The notes below the pieces were generated by a model. The model saw only the letters and a program-made list of their open reading frames with translations, ran no database searches and was not told the DNA's origin. From assembly GCF_002786325.1 (NCBI RefSeq), contig NZ_PGTB01000032.1, positions 1-34,423 of the forward strand: a stretch of 34,423 nucleotides of DNA. Reading direction: 5' to 3'. The stretch is from Pseudooceanicola lipolyticus (lineage in GTDB: Bacteria; Pseudomonadota; Alphaproteobacteria; Rhodobacterales; Rhodobacteraceae). Within the stretch, counting starts at the first letter, position 1. Each line of letters starts with the position of its first letter. Positions 1 to 7,094 of this stretch are shown one piece after another. Position numbers and translations under genes: made by a program.

Positions 1-167
1 GCGAACAGGGCGATCTCGCCGGGCCAGGGCCAGTCCGCCAGCCGCGCGGCGGCGGCGCGGCCCTCGGAGGTCAGCTGCGCCTCAAGCCGGCCGGCGATGA
101 TCTGGTCGCGATTGGCATCGGTCTGGCCATGGCGGATCATCACGAAGGCGCTGCGCTGCCGGATCAC
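1..167 (-). CDS. Histidine phosphatase family protein (partial, 3' end outside window)
   Basis: Only the first 55 codons are present. They read V-I-R-Q-R-S-A-F-V-M-I-R-H-G-Q-T-D-A-N-R and contain the RHGQT motif, whose histidine is the phosphorylated residue of the phosphoglycerate-mutase-like (histidine phosphatase) superfamily. Members remove or move phosphate on sugars, alcohols and other small phosphoesters. The best start is the GTG at 167, because GTGA overlaps the stop of the upstream metallo-hydrolase gene and implies translational coupling. It is the last visible gene of the transporter operon reading left from 4980. In that context it may strip phosphate from the imported compound, but the substrate is not visible. 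The family call is secure and the exact role is not. Confidence 0.8.
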   Translation of the reverse strand, partial: MIRQRSAFVMIRHGQTDANRDQIIAGRLEAQLTSEGRAAAARLADWPWPGEIALF

Positions 168-1249
168 AGGCTGCACCTTTCGTGCAGCACCAGCTGGGCG
201 TCAAAGCGGGGTTCCAGCAGGTAATCCTCGGGCCGGCTGGAGAACAGCGGCGCAAAGCGGCGCGCGCCAAGACGGCGGATCATTTCGATCTGGTCGCCCA
301 GCGGCGGGTGCACGTTCCAGCGCAGGAAGCGCCCGCCCTGCGAGGCGATGGCGCGGGCATGGGCGGTCATATGGCCGGTGAACAGCACCACCGCGTCATG
401 GCCCAGCCTTCCGGCATCGCGCCAGTCCTGCACCATCCGCCAGGACATGCCGGCATCGGCATTCGGCGTGTCGCAGACCAGGTACTGCGCCGCGGGGTCG
501 AAAGGCTTGTTCAGCAACGGCGCCAGCTGGTCGGCGCCCTCGGCCAAGCTGCCGCTGAGCAGCGCCCCGGCCACGGCATCGCGGCAGGCCTCGTCGAAGG
601 ACACATCGCCGTGCCGGTAAAGGTGCAGCGCCAGTTCGCCGGCCCGCCCCGAGGGCGGCACCGGGAACAACAGCTGATGCCCGCGCAGTTGGCTGAGCGC
701 GCGGTCCAGCGCGGTCTTGCGCGCCGCCTGGGTGACATCGTCCAGGTGATAAGAGGCGTCGATCATCGCGGTGGCCGCGCCGGGCGGGGTGTCGAAGGCG
801 AACCAGTCGGATTCCTCGGACCAGTCGCCGGAATAGAAAAACCCGTCGCCCAGATCCAGGTGCATCCAGACCCCGCCAAGCGCGTGGCCGTTGCGCCCGG
901 TGGTCACCCGAACCCCGGCAATTTCGGTGACACCGCGTTCGGGCAGGTCGTGCACCCGGGCGGCGGGCGGCAGCGCGCGGGCGGTCTGCGGGGTGCAATG
1001 GATCGGCAGGCCGGCGGCGATGGCATGGGCGGCGCCGCCGATATGGTCGATGTGATCATGGCTGATCAGCACCCGGTCGGCGCCGTCCAGCCAGGCCGGG
1101 ACAAAGGGCGAGGTCGCCTCGGGGCCGACGCCGACATCGAGAATCCAGGTCTCGGTGCCGGTCCACAGCCGCAGGCAGGCCGGGCCCTTTTCGCCGAGGC
1201 CGGATTGCACTTCGATCCAGGGTTCGGCGGTTACGTCGGTGTCACGCAT
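164..1249 (-). CDS. MBL-fold metallo-hydrolase with beta-CASP-like C-terminal half
   Basis: This 361-residue protein has a full metallo-beta-lactamase metal site: Asp38 (WILDVG), the HDHIDH motif at 64-69, His122 (GHALGG) and Asp142 (YSGDW). The part after residue 160 resembles the beta-CASP insert of RNase J/CPSF-type proteins. IDASY (163-167) is followed by FPVPPSGRAGELALHL (195-210), then FTGHMTAHARAIASQGG (290-306) and NVHPPLGD (312-319), which sits where those proteins have SAHAD. The final beta-CASP histidine is not apparent. No signal peptide is seen, so it should be cytoplasmic. The start ATG overlaps the ATPase stop by 8 bp (ATGCGTGA) and the stop overlaps the phosphatase start, so it is an operon member. 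It probably hydrolyses a phosphodiester or other ester in the imported substrate, though a nucleic-acid role cannot be excluded. Confidence 0.8.
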   Translation of the reverse strand: MRDTDVTAEPWIEVQSGLGEKGPACLRLWTGTETWILDVGVGPEATSPFVPAWLDGADRVLISHDHIDHIGGAAHAIAAGLPIHCTPQTARALPPAARVHDLPERGVTEIAGVRVTTGRNGHALGGVWMHLDLGDGFFYSGDWSEESDWFAFDTPPGAATAMIDASYHLDDVTQAARKTALDRALSQLRGHQLLFPVPPSGRAGELALHLYRHGDVSFDEACRDAVAGALLSGSLAEGADQLAPLLNKPFDPAAQYLVCDTPNADAGMSWRMVQDWRDAGRLGHDAVVLFTGHMTAHARAIASQGGRFLRWNVHPPLGDQIEMIRRLGARRFAPLFSSRPEDYLLEPRFDAQLVLHERCSL

Positions 1250-2318
1250 CTGCCAGTGCCCGCGCCATCAGGGTTTCGCCTTCGGGATCGTGAAACGCCC
1301 AGGGCTCGCGCAGGCTGAGGCCCAGGGTCTCGCCCACCTGCGCGCGCTGGGTCGAAAAGGCCGACAGTGTCTCGCCTTCGGCCTCGAGCGCCAGGCGGAA
1401 CCGGCCGCCAAGATAGGTGCAGCCGCTCACCCGCGCGCGCAGCGGGGCGGAATCGGACAGGGTGATGTTTTCCGGCCGGAGGCTGACATAGTTCGGCGTC
1501 GGGGTTTCGGTGCGGGCGGTAACCTCCTGCCCAAGGACCTGCATGCGCAGGCGGCCTTGCCCGGCCTGGCCCATCGGGCGCGCGGCGATCACCGCGCCTT
1601 CGCCGACGAAGCCGGCGACAAAACAGTTGGACGGTTCGCGATACAGCAGTTCGGGCGGCGCAAATTGCCGGATGCGGCCGGATTCCATCACCGCGACACG
1701 GTCGGCCAGCGCCAGCGCCTCGCCCTGGTCATGGGTGACATAGACCATGGTCGCGCCGGTGCGCCGGTGGAACATGCGGAACACGTCCTGCATCGAGGCG
1801 CGCAACGCCAGGTCGAGATTGGCCAGCGGTTCGTCCAGCAGCACGGCGCGCGGCTCGAACACCAGGCAGCGGGCCAAGGCAACCCGCTGACGCTGGCCGC
1901 CTGACAGCTGCGCCGGCATCCGGTCGGCAAAGGCGGTCAGCCCGGTCAGGTTCAGCGCCTCGGCGACGCGCCTGTCGCGCTCGGCCCGGGGGCGGCGGCG
2001 CACTTCCAGCGGATAGGCGACATTGCCGGCCACCGTCTTGTGCGGCCAGAGCGCGTAGGACTGGAAGACGATGCCGATCTCGCGCTCTTCCGGCGGCACA
2101 AAGCGGGCGGGGTCGGCCATCACCGCGCCGCCCAGCGTGATGCTGCCGGCATCGGGCCGGTCGAACCCTGCGGTCAGCCGCAACAGCGTGGTCTTGCCGC
2201 AGCCCGAGGGGCCCAGCAGCGCGACGAACTCGCCCGCGCGGATCCCGGCGGTGATATCGTCCAGCGCCGGGGCGCCGCCAAAACTTTTGGTGACGCCGCT
2301 AAAGTTCAGCTCTGCCAC
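1242..2318 (-). CDS. ABC transporter ATP-binding protein (FbpC/AfuC type)
   Basis: This is the ATPase of the importer encoded with the next two genes. From the chosen start it has 358 residues: Walker A GPSGCGKT at about 36-43, Q-loop in VFQSYALWP near 85-92, signature LSGGQRQR near 138-145, Walker B VLLDEP near 159-164 and the switch histidine in VTHDQ. A C-terminal TOBE-type regulatory domain fills roughly residues 280-358. A longer reading frame continues upstream, but the GTG at 2318 is preceded by AAAGGAG at good spacing and begins the usual N-terminus (AELNFSGVTKSF). It overlaps the permease stop by 13 bp. The subfamily covers ferric iron, sugar phosphate and aminoethylphosphonate importers, and the ATPase alone does not tell them apart. 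Confidence 0.93.
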   Translation of the reverse strand: MAELNFSGVTKSFGGAPALDDITAGIRAGEFVALLGPSGCGKTTLLRLTAGFDRPDAGSITLGGAVMADPARFVPPEEREIGIVFQSYALWPHKTVAGNVAYPLEVRRRPRAERDRRVAEALNLTGLTAFADRMPAQLSGGQRQRVALARCLVFEPRAVLLDEPLANLDLALRASMQDVFRMFHRRTGATMVYVTHDQGEALALADRVAVMESGRIRQFAPPELLYREPSNCFVAGFVGEGAVIAARPMGQAGQGRLRMQVLGQEVTARTETPTPNYVSLRPENITLSDSAPLRARVSGCTYLGGRFRLALEAEGETLSAFSTQRAQVGETLGLSLREPWAFHDPEGETLMARALADA

Positions 2319-4012
2319 GGGATGACTCCTTTCGGGAAATGTTTCGCACTGGCCTGCACCAGGCCCATCAGCAGCACGATCAGCAGGACGATGGACATCG
2401 CCAGCGCCGAGGCCATCACGGTTTCGCCGCTGTCTTCCAGGTTGTAGATCACCACGCCCAGGGTTTCGGTGCCCGAGGACCACAGCAGCGCGGAGACCGT
2501 GAGTTCGTTGACGGCGGTCAGGAACACCAGGATCGCCCCGGCCGCCGCCGAGGGCGCCGCCAGCGGCAGGACGATGGTACGCAGCCGCCGGCCCAGCCGG
2601 GCGCCGGTGCTGGCCGCCGCCTCTTCCATCGCCGGGTCCATCTGGCCGACGCTGGCCTGGATCGGGCGCAGCATCACCACGAAAAACCGCGCCAGGTAGG
2701 CCAGCAGGATGATCCAGATTGTGCCGTACAGCGTCAGGTCGGTGAAGGGCAGGTTGATGAAGGCCAGGATGCAGGCGATCGACAGCACCACGCCGGGCAG
2801 CGCATAGGGCAGATCGATCAGCGCGTCGAGCGCGCGGCTGATCCGGCTGGGCCGGCGCTCCATCAGCCAGGCCAGCGGCAGGCAGACCGCCATCAGCAGC
2901 GCCGCCGCAAGGCTGGCCAGCATCAGCGAATTGGCATAGGCGCGGGTGGTCACCGGCTGGACGAACAGCACCTCGCGCCAGGCTTTCAGCGTTGCGGTGT
3001 CAAAGGACAGCCTGGCGCCATAGGCCGGGATCAGCGAGGTGACCAGAAGCGCCACCAGCGGCAGCACCAGGATCGCCGCGATAAACAGCCACAGGGCGAT
3101 CTCGGCCGGGGTGCGGAACCGGCCCAGCGTCAGCGCCAGCGGGGTGCCGGACAGGCCGACCAGGCCATAGCCGCCGCGCGACAGTACGAAGCGGGACAGC
3201 AGAACCCCGGCAATGGCCACCGCGCCGATCAGCAGCGACAGCACCGCGACCTCGGGCAGCACGCTGGGCCCCAGGCCGACCAGGCGTTGGTAGATCAGCG
3301 TCGGCAGCGTCGAATAGCCGGCGGGAATGCCCAGCATCGCCGGAATGCCGAAATTGCCCAGGGCGGTCACAAAGGCCATCGCCGCCCCGGCGATCAGCGA
3401 CGGCAGCGACAGCGGCAGCACGATCTGGGCCCAGACCCGAACGGTGCCGGCGCCGGACATGCGCGCCGCCTCGACCAGATCGGCGGGGATCATCCGCAGC
3501 CCGGCGCGCAGGGTCAGGAACACCAGCGAGGCATGCTGGATGCCCAGCAGCAGGATGATGCCACCGGGGGAATAAAACGGTTGCGGGCTGCCCAGCGGCG
3601 GCGCCAGGCCGATCATCTTCAACAGCACCGAGGATGGTCCGGCCATCTGCATCCAGGCCAGCGCGGTGATCTGCGGCGGGATCATCATCGGCACCATCAG
3701 GCAGAACACCAGCGCGCCCTTGCCGCGAATATCAGTGAGGGCCACCAGGAAGGCGAAACTGGCGCCGATCAATACGGAAATCACCGTGCCCCCGACGGCA
3801 GTTATCAGCGAATGGGTCAGCGCGGTTGCGGTGCTGTCGCGGGTCAGAACGGTGCTCAGATGCTCGGTCGTAATGCCCTCGCCAAAGCCGATCCCTTCCA
3901 GCAACAGGCGCAGCACCGGCCCCAGCGCGATCAGCGCGACGGGAACCAGGATCAACGGCAACAGCCGGTCCGCGGACCGGCTGCCACCGAGGCGAGGCGA
4001 GGCCACGCTCAT
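2306..4012 (-). CDS. ABC transporter permease, two fused membrane domains (FbpB/AfuB type)
   Basis: The 568-residue protein is two permease halves joined in one chain, with about twelve hydrophobic segments. Each half carries an EAA loop that docks on the ATPase: EAARMSGAGTVRVWAQIVLP in the first half and EEAAASTGARLGRRLRTIVL in the second. A single fused permease working with one ATPase is typical of FbpB (iron), AfuB (hexose phosphate) and PhnU-like proteins. The start ATG overlaps the stop of the binding-protein gene (ATGA, 4009-4012). It forms the channel in the inner membrane. The substrate class is inferred from the neighbours, not from this sequence. Confidence 0.93.
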   Translation of the reverse strand: MSVASPRLGGSRSADRLLPLILVPVALIALGPVLRLLLEGIGFGEGITTEHLSTVLTRDSTATALTHSLITAVGGTVISVLIGASFAFLVALTDIRGKGALVFCLMVPMMIPPQITALAWMQMAGPSSVLLKMIGLAPPLGSPQPFYSPGGIILLLGIQHASLVFLTLRAGLRMIPADLVEAARMSGAGTVRVWAQIVLPLSLPSLIAGAAMAFVTALGNFGIPAMLGIPAGYSTLPTLIYQRLVGLGPSVLPEVAVLSLLIGAVAIAGVLLSRFVLSRGGYGLVGLSGTPLALTLGRFRTPAEIALWLFIAAILVLPLVALLVTSLIPAYGARLSFDTATLKAWREVLFVQPVTTRAYANSLMLASLAAALLMAVCLPLAWLMERRPSRISRALDALIDLPYALPGVVLSIACILAFINLPFTDLTLYGTIWIILLAYLARFFVVMLRPIQASVGQMDPAMEEAAASTGARLGRRLRTIVLPLAAPSAAAGAILVFLTAVNELTVSALLWSSGTETLGVVIYNLEDSGETVMASALAMSIVLLIVLLMGLVQASAKHFPKGVIPWQS

Positions 4013-4980
4013 TCGACGCCGAAGATCTCGGCGAAACGGTTCTTGTTGGCCTCGGTATCGGCCAGCGCCTTGGCCGGGTCGAAGTTCATCAGGGTGATCT
4101 CGTCACGCGAGGGGAAGCCTTCGGGGCTGGGCATACCGTTGCGGGCCGGGATATAGCCCATCTCGACGACCAGTTGCTGGCCGGCTTCGCTGAGCAGGAA
4201 GTCGACGAATTTCTGCGCCGCGTCCATGTTGTCGGCGGTGGACAGGATGGCAACCGGCTCGGTCACATAGGACACGCCCTCTTCGGGGAACACGAACTCG
4301 ACCGGCGAGCCTTCGGCCTTGGCGCGCAGCGCCATGAAGTCGACCAGCACGCCATAGGGCTTTTCGCCCGAGGCGACGGCCTTGAAGGTGCCGCCATTGC
4401 CGCCCTCGGCCTGGGTCTTGTTGCCGGCGAGGTCGACATAATAATCCCAGCCCAGACCGTCGGTTTCGGTCAGGGTGGCCAGGTGGATCAGCGCGGCGCC
4501 GGAATAGAGCGGCGACGGCATCGCGACAAGGCCGGCCATCTCGGGCTTGGCCAGGTCGGCCCAGGAGGTCGGCACGCTGTCGGCGCCGGTGTTGTAGACG
4601 ATGCCGGTGGTGATCAGCTTGGTCGAGTGATAGTAGCCCTCGGCGCTGTACAGCGCGCTGTCATAGGCGGCGCTTTCGGGCGAGGCATAGGCGGCCAGGT
4701 GCCCGGCCTGCGCCATGCCTTCTAGCGTCACGGTGTCGGCGATCAGCAGCACGTCGGGCTGGGCGGCGCCGGCTTCGATCTCGGCGGTCAGGCGCGCCAT
4801 CAGCTTGGTGGTGCCGTCGCGCACCCAGTCCACTTCGATTCCGGGGTTTGCGGCCATAAAGGCATCAACGGTTTTCTGCGCGTCGGCATTGGGTTGCGAG
4901 GTGTACAGAGTCAGTGTTTCGGCGGCGGCCAGCGTCGGCAGGGCCAGCGCGCAGACGGTGGCAAGAAGGGTACGGGGCAT
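4009..4980 (-). CDS. Periplasmic substrate-binding protein (FbpA/AfuA-like)
   Basis: This 323-residue protein has a classic Sec signal peptide (MPRTLLATVCALALPTLAAA, cleavage expected before ETLTLYTSQP). The mature part follows the family-1 solute-binding pattern of ferric, sugar-phosphate and aminoethylphosphonate binding proteins: an N-terminal LTLYTSQPN strand, then PDVLLIADTVTLEGMAQAGHL and GIVYNTG. The tyrosine pair usual in iron-binding FbpA is not obvious in the C-terminal third, although FVFPEEGVSYVTEP is present. GGAGAG lies upstream of the ATG. It is the first gene of the operon and faces the divergent DeoR regulator. With that regulator and a phosphatase gene present, an organophosphate ligand is my preferred guess over iron. 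Confidence 0.9.
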   Translation of the reverse strand: MPRTLLATVCALALPTLAAAETLTLYTSQPNADAQKTVDAFMAANPGIEVDWVRDGTTKLMARLTAEIEAGAAQPDVLLIADTVTLEGMAQAGHLAAYASPESAAYDSALYSAEGYYHSTKLITTGIVYNTGADSVPTSWADLAKPEMAGLVAMPSPLYSGAALIHLATLTETDGLGWDYYVDLAGNKTQAEGGNGGTFKAVASGEKPYGVLVDFMALRAKAEGSPVEFVFPEEGVSYVTEPVAILSTADNMDAAQKFVDFLLSEAGQQLVVEMGYIPARNGMPSPEGFPSRDEITLMNFDPAKALADTEANKNRFAEIFGVE

Positions 4981-5004
4981 GGGGCTCTCCAGCGTGAGAT
5001 GAGT

Positions 5005-5016
5005 TTTCGTCCGAAA
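5005..5016. promoter_or_regulatory. Candidate DeoR-type operator upstream of the binding-protein gene
   Basis: TTTCGTCCGAAA is a perfect palindrome (TTTCG, 2-bp centre, CGAAA) about 25 bp upstream of the binding-protein start. A near copy lies at the other end of the same intergenic region. TTTCG/CGAAA-type sites are known for several DeoR-family repressors such as GlpR. Binding by the adjacent regulator is inferred. Confidence 0.5.
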
Positions 5017-5160
5017 GCGGGAATCTTCCTGTCGCCCTTGGACAACGCCCCTCTAGAGGCGCGGCGTGACAGCCATGTGACACTGGAAAAATTCATGGGG
5101 AGAAACACAAACCTGTAATATTCTGCGCCTAGGACAAGCGCCAAGAACATCGCAACGAAG

Positions 5161-5172
5161 GTTCGAACGAAA
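5161..5172. promoter_or_regulatory. Candidate DeoR-type operator at the regulator start codon
   Basis: On the minus strand this reads TTTCGTTCGAAC, matching the site at 5005-5016 in 10 of 12 positions. It sits directly before the deoR-type ATG (5173) and next to its weak ribosome site (GAAGG). Binding here would block initiation of the regulator's own gene, which suggests autoregulation. AT-rich DNA with a -10-like TAATAT lies between the two sites. Confidence 0.45.
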
Positions 5173-5940
5173 ATGACACAAACTGAAACGGCCCGGCGGC
5201 GCGACCGGATTGTGAACCTTCTGTCCACCTATGGAGAGCTGTCGGCCACGGCGCTGTCGGACATGCTCGGGGTGACGGTGCAGACGCTGCGCTCGGATCT
5301 GCGGGCGCTGGACGATGCGCGCGTGGTGCGGCGCCGTCACGGCGGTGCCATGCTGGCCAGTGCGACGGAAAATATCAGCTATCAGCCGCGCCTTGCGGTG
5401 TCGAGGGACGAAAAGGACCGGATCGGCACCGCGGTGGCCGGCCTGATCCCCGACGGCGCCTCGCTGGCGCTGGGGACCGGCACCACGGTCGAGGCGGTGG
5501 CCCGGTCGCTGACCGGGCATGCGCGGCTGACGGTGGCAACCAACAACATCCACGCGGTGCTGGCGCTGCGGTCGGCGCAGGACATTTCGCTGCTGCTGGC
5601 CGGCGGCAAGGTGCGGCTGCGCGACCTGGATCTGATCGGCGCCGAAAGCGCCGAGTTCTTCGCCGGCTTGCGTCTGGAATACACCATCTTCAGCGTCGGC
5701 GGCCTGTCGCCCGCGGGCGACCTGCTGGATTTCAACCTGGACGAGATCCGCGCCCGCAAGGCCATTGCCGCCGCCGGGCAGCAGCGGATCCTGGTGATCG
5801 ACCACGCCAAGATCGGCCGCCCGGCACCGCATGCCTGGGGCAGGCTGCAGGAGATCGACCTGGTGGTTTGCGGCGGCACCCTGCCGCCAGAGCTGAAGGC
5901 GGATGCCACTGCCCGGGGCGCGCAGGTGATCGAAGTTTAG
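5173..5940 (+). CDS. DeoR/GlpR-family transcriptional regulator
   Basis: This 255-residue protein has an N-terminal winged helix-turn-helix (about 8-60: RRDRIVNLLSTYGELSATAL, then VTVQTLRSDLRALDDARVVR, RRHGGAM). A DeoR C-terminal sensor domain follows, with the phospho-ligand loop LGTGTTVEAVA (100-110) and the late motif DEIRARKA. DeoR-family sensors usually respond to phosphorylated sugars or related phosphoesters. The gene is divergent from the AfuABC-like operon, and two matching operator-like sites flank the shared promoter region. It very probably controls that operon and itself. The ligand is expected to be the imported phosphoester or its product. Confidence 0.93.
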   Translation: MTQTETARRRDRIVNLLSTYGELSATALSDMLGVTVQTLRSDLRALDDARVVRRRHGGAMLASATENISYQPRLAVSRDEKDRIGTAVAGLIPDGASLALGTGTTVEAVARSLTGHARLTVATNNIHAVLALRSAQDISLLLAGGKVRLRDLDLIGAESAEFFAGLRLEYTIFSVGGLSPAGDLLDFNLDEIRARKAIAAAGQQRILVIDHAKIGRPAPHAWGRLQEIDLVVCGGTLPPELKADATARGAQVIEV

Positions 5941-6065
5941 GCCGGGCCGGCGGCGCCAATCACGACATTTGCAAGAAATCAGCCTGAGAAAGCCGAGGTC
6001 TGGCCGGGTTTCGGGCAGTCGGGGCTTGGCCGCGCGGGCGGTGCGGCTATGATCGCGGCCGATCC

Positions 6066-6087
6066 TCAGCCCGATCGCTCGGGCTGA
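6066..6087 (+). terminator. Stem-loop between the regulator and the dehydrogenase gene
   Basis: A perfect 9-bp inverted repeat (TCAGCCCGA / TCGGGCTGA) encloses the tetraloop TCGC. It lies 126 bp past the regulator stop and 33 bp before the dehydrogenase ATG. Only a mixed CGTTCTTC follows, so it is a weak terminator candidate and could instead be a 5' leader element of the next gene. The rest of the 180-bp gap shows nothing clear. Confidence 0.35.
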
Positions 6088-6120
6088 ACCCGTTCTTCAA
6101 CTATCCAATGGCCTTCCCGA

Positions 6121-7092
6121 ATGACGACAGCACCCTCCCTGAAACCTCTGCGTATCGCCAACCATCTGGGCCCCGAAATCAGCGCGGTGCTTGCCGCGCA
6201 TCCTTCGGCGCCCGAGGTTGTGGATTTCTACAAGGGGCACCCGGTCTGGGACCTGCCGGACGGTATCGATGCCTTGGTGACCGGAGCGCATTTGTGGAAA
6301 GGCGCGCCCGAGGGCGTGTCGATTCCCAAAAGTCTGCGCTGGGTGCAAAGCGTTTCCGCCGGGGTCGAGACCTACCCCCCGTCGCTTCTGGCAGACCGGG
6401 TGGTGACCTGCGGGCGCGGCCTGACCGCCGTGCCGATCGCCGAATATGTCCTGTCGGCCATCGTGCATGACCGCAAGCCATTTGCCCCGCTGGTGGTGCA
6501 GGACAGCGGGTGGGGCAGCTTCAAGGAGGGCGATGGCCTGCCGCTGCTGGCGGGGCAGACCGTGGGCCTTGTTGGCTTTGGCGCGATCAACCAGGAGGTC
6601 GCGAAACGCGCGCGGGCCTTTGACATGCGGGTGCTGGCCACCCGGCGCGGCGCATGGTCCGGCGCATCCGGGGGCGTGGAGCCGCGCCCGGATGCCGCGG
6701 CGGTGGCGGCCGAGTCCGATTATCTGGTGGTGGCGGTGCCCTCGACGCCGCAAACCCGCGGCATGATCGGCGCCGAGTTGTTTGCCGCCGCGCGCGAGGG
6801 CCTGCACCTGATCAACGTGGCGCGCGGCGCGCTGGTGGATCAGGAGGCGCTGCTGCAGGCGCTGAAATCCGGGCGGCTGCGCCGCGCCACGCTGGATGTG
6901 ACCGACCCCGAGCCGCTGCCCGATGGCCATCCGCTGTATCACCATCCCGCGGTCACCATCACGCCGCATATCTCGTGGAAGGACGGCAACGGTATGGCGC
7001 CGTTCAAGGACCAGCTGCTGAGAAATCTCGACGCCTGGCTGGCGGGAGGGCGCGACATGATCAACCGGGTCGATCCGGAACGCGGGTACTGA
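6121..7092 (+). CDS. D-isomer-specific 2-hydroxyacid dehydrogenase family protein
   Basis: This 323-residue protein has the fold order of NAD(P)-dependent 2-hydroxyacid dehydrogenases, which interconvert 2-keto and 2-hydroxy acids. Catalytic residues are visible: Arg235 (NVARGALVD), Glu264 (DVTDPEPLP) and His283 (TPHISW). The substrate-loop glycines (VSAGVETY, GRGLTAVPIAEY) are also present. The dinucleotide fingerprint reads G152-F-G154-A-I-N157, so the third glycine of GxGxxG is asparagine. The length is normal and no frameshift is visible. The stop is 2 bp before the next start, so it is co-transcribed with the molybdoenzyme. It resembles GhrA-type glyoxylate/hydroxypyruvate reductases, but the substrate is not determined. 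Confidence 0.88.
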   Translation: MTTAPSLKPLRIANHLGPEISAVLAAHPSAPEVVDFYKGHPVWDLPDGIDALVTGAHLWKGAPEGVSIPKSLRWVQSVSAGVETYPPSLLADRVVTCGRGLTAVPIAEYVLSAIVHDRKPFAPLVVQDSGWGSFKEGDGLPLLAGQTVGLVGFGAINQEVAKRARAFDMRVLATRRGAWSGASGGVEPRPDAAAVAAESDYLVVAVPSTPQTRGMIGAELFAAAREGLHLINVARGALVDQEALLQALKSGRLRRATLDVTDPEPLPDGHPLYHHPAVTITPHISWKDGNGMAPFKDQLLRNLDAWLAGGRDMINRVDPERGY

Positions 7093-7094
7093 AG

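Noticed and set aside
182-1318. 378-codon open frame on the plus strand at the left end
   Set aside because: Antisense to the MBL-fold gene, with no known motif.
2339-4156. 605-codon open frame on the plus strand, rich in Gln, Arg and His
   Set aside because: It is antisense to the fused permease and binding protein, has low-complexity composition and no family motif; it is a by-product of high GC.
6654-7094. N-terminal extension of the molybdoenzyme frame
   Set aside because: It overlaps the dehydrogenase gene in another frame; the extension is Arg/Gly-rich and unrelated to BisC-type proteins.
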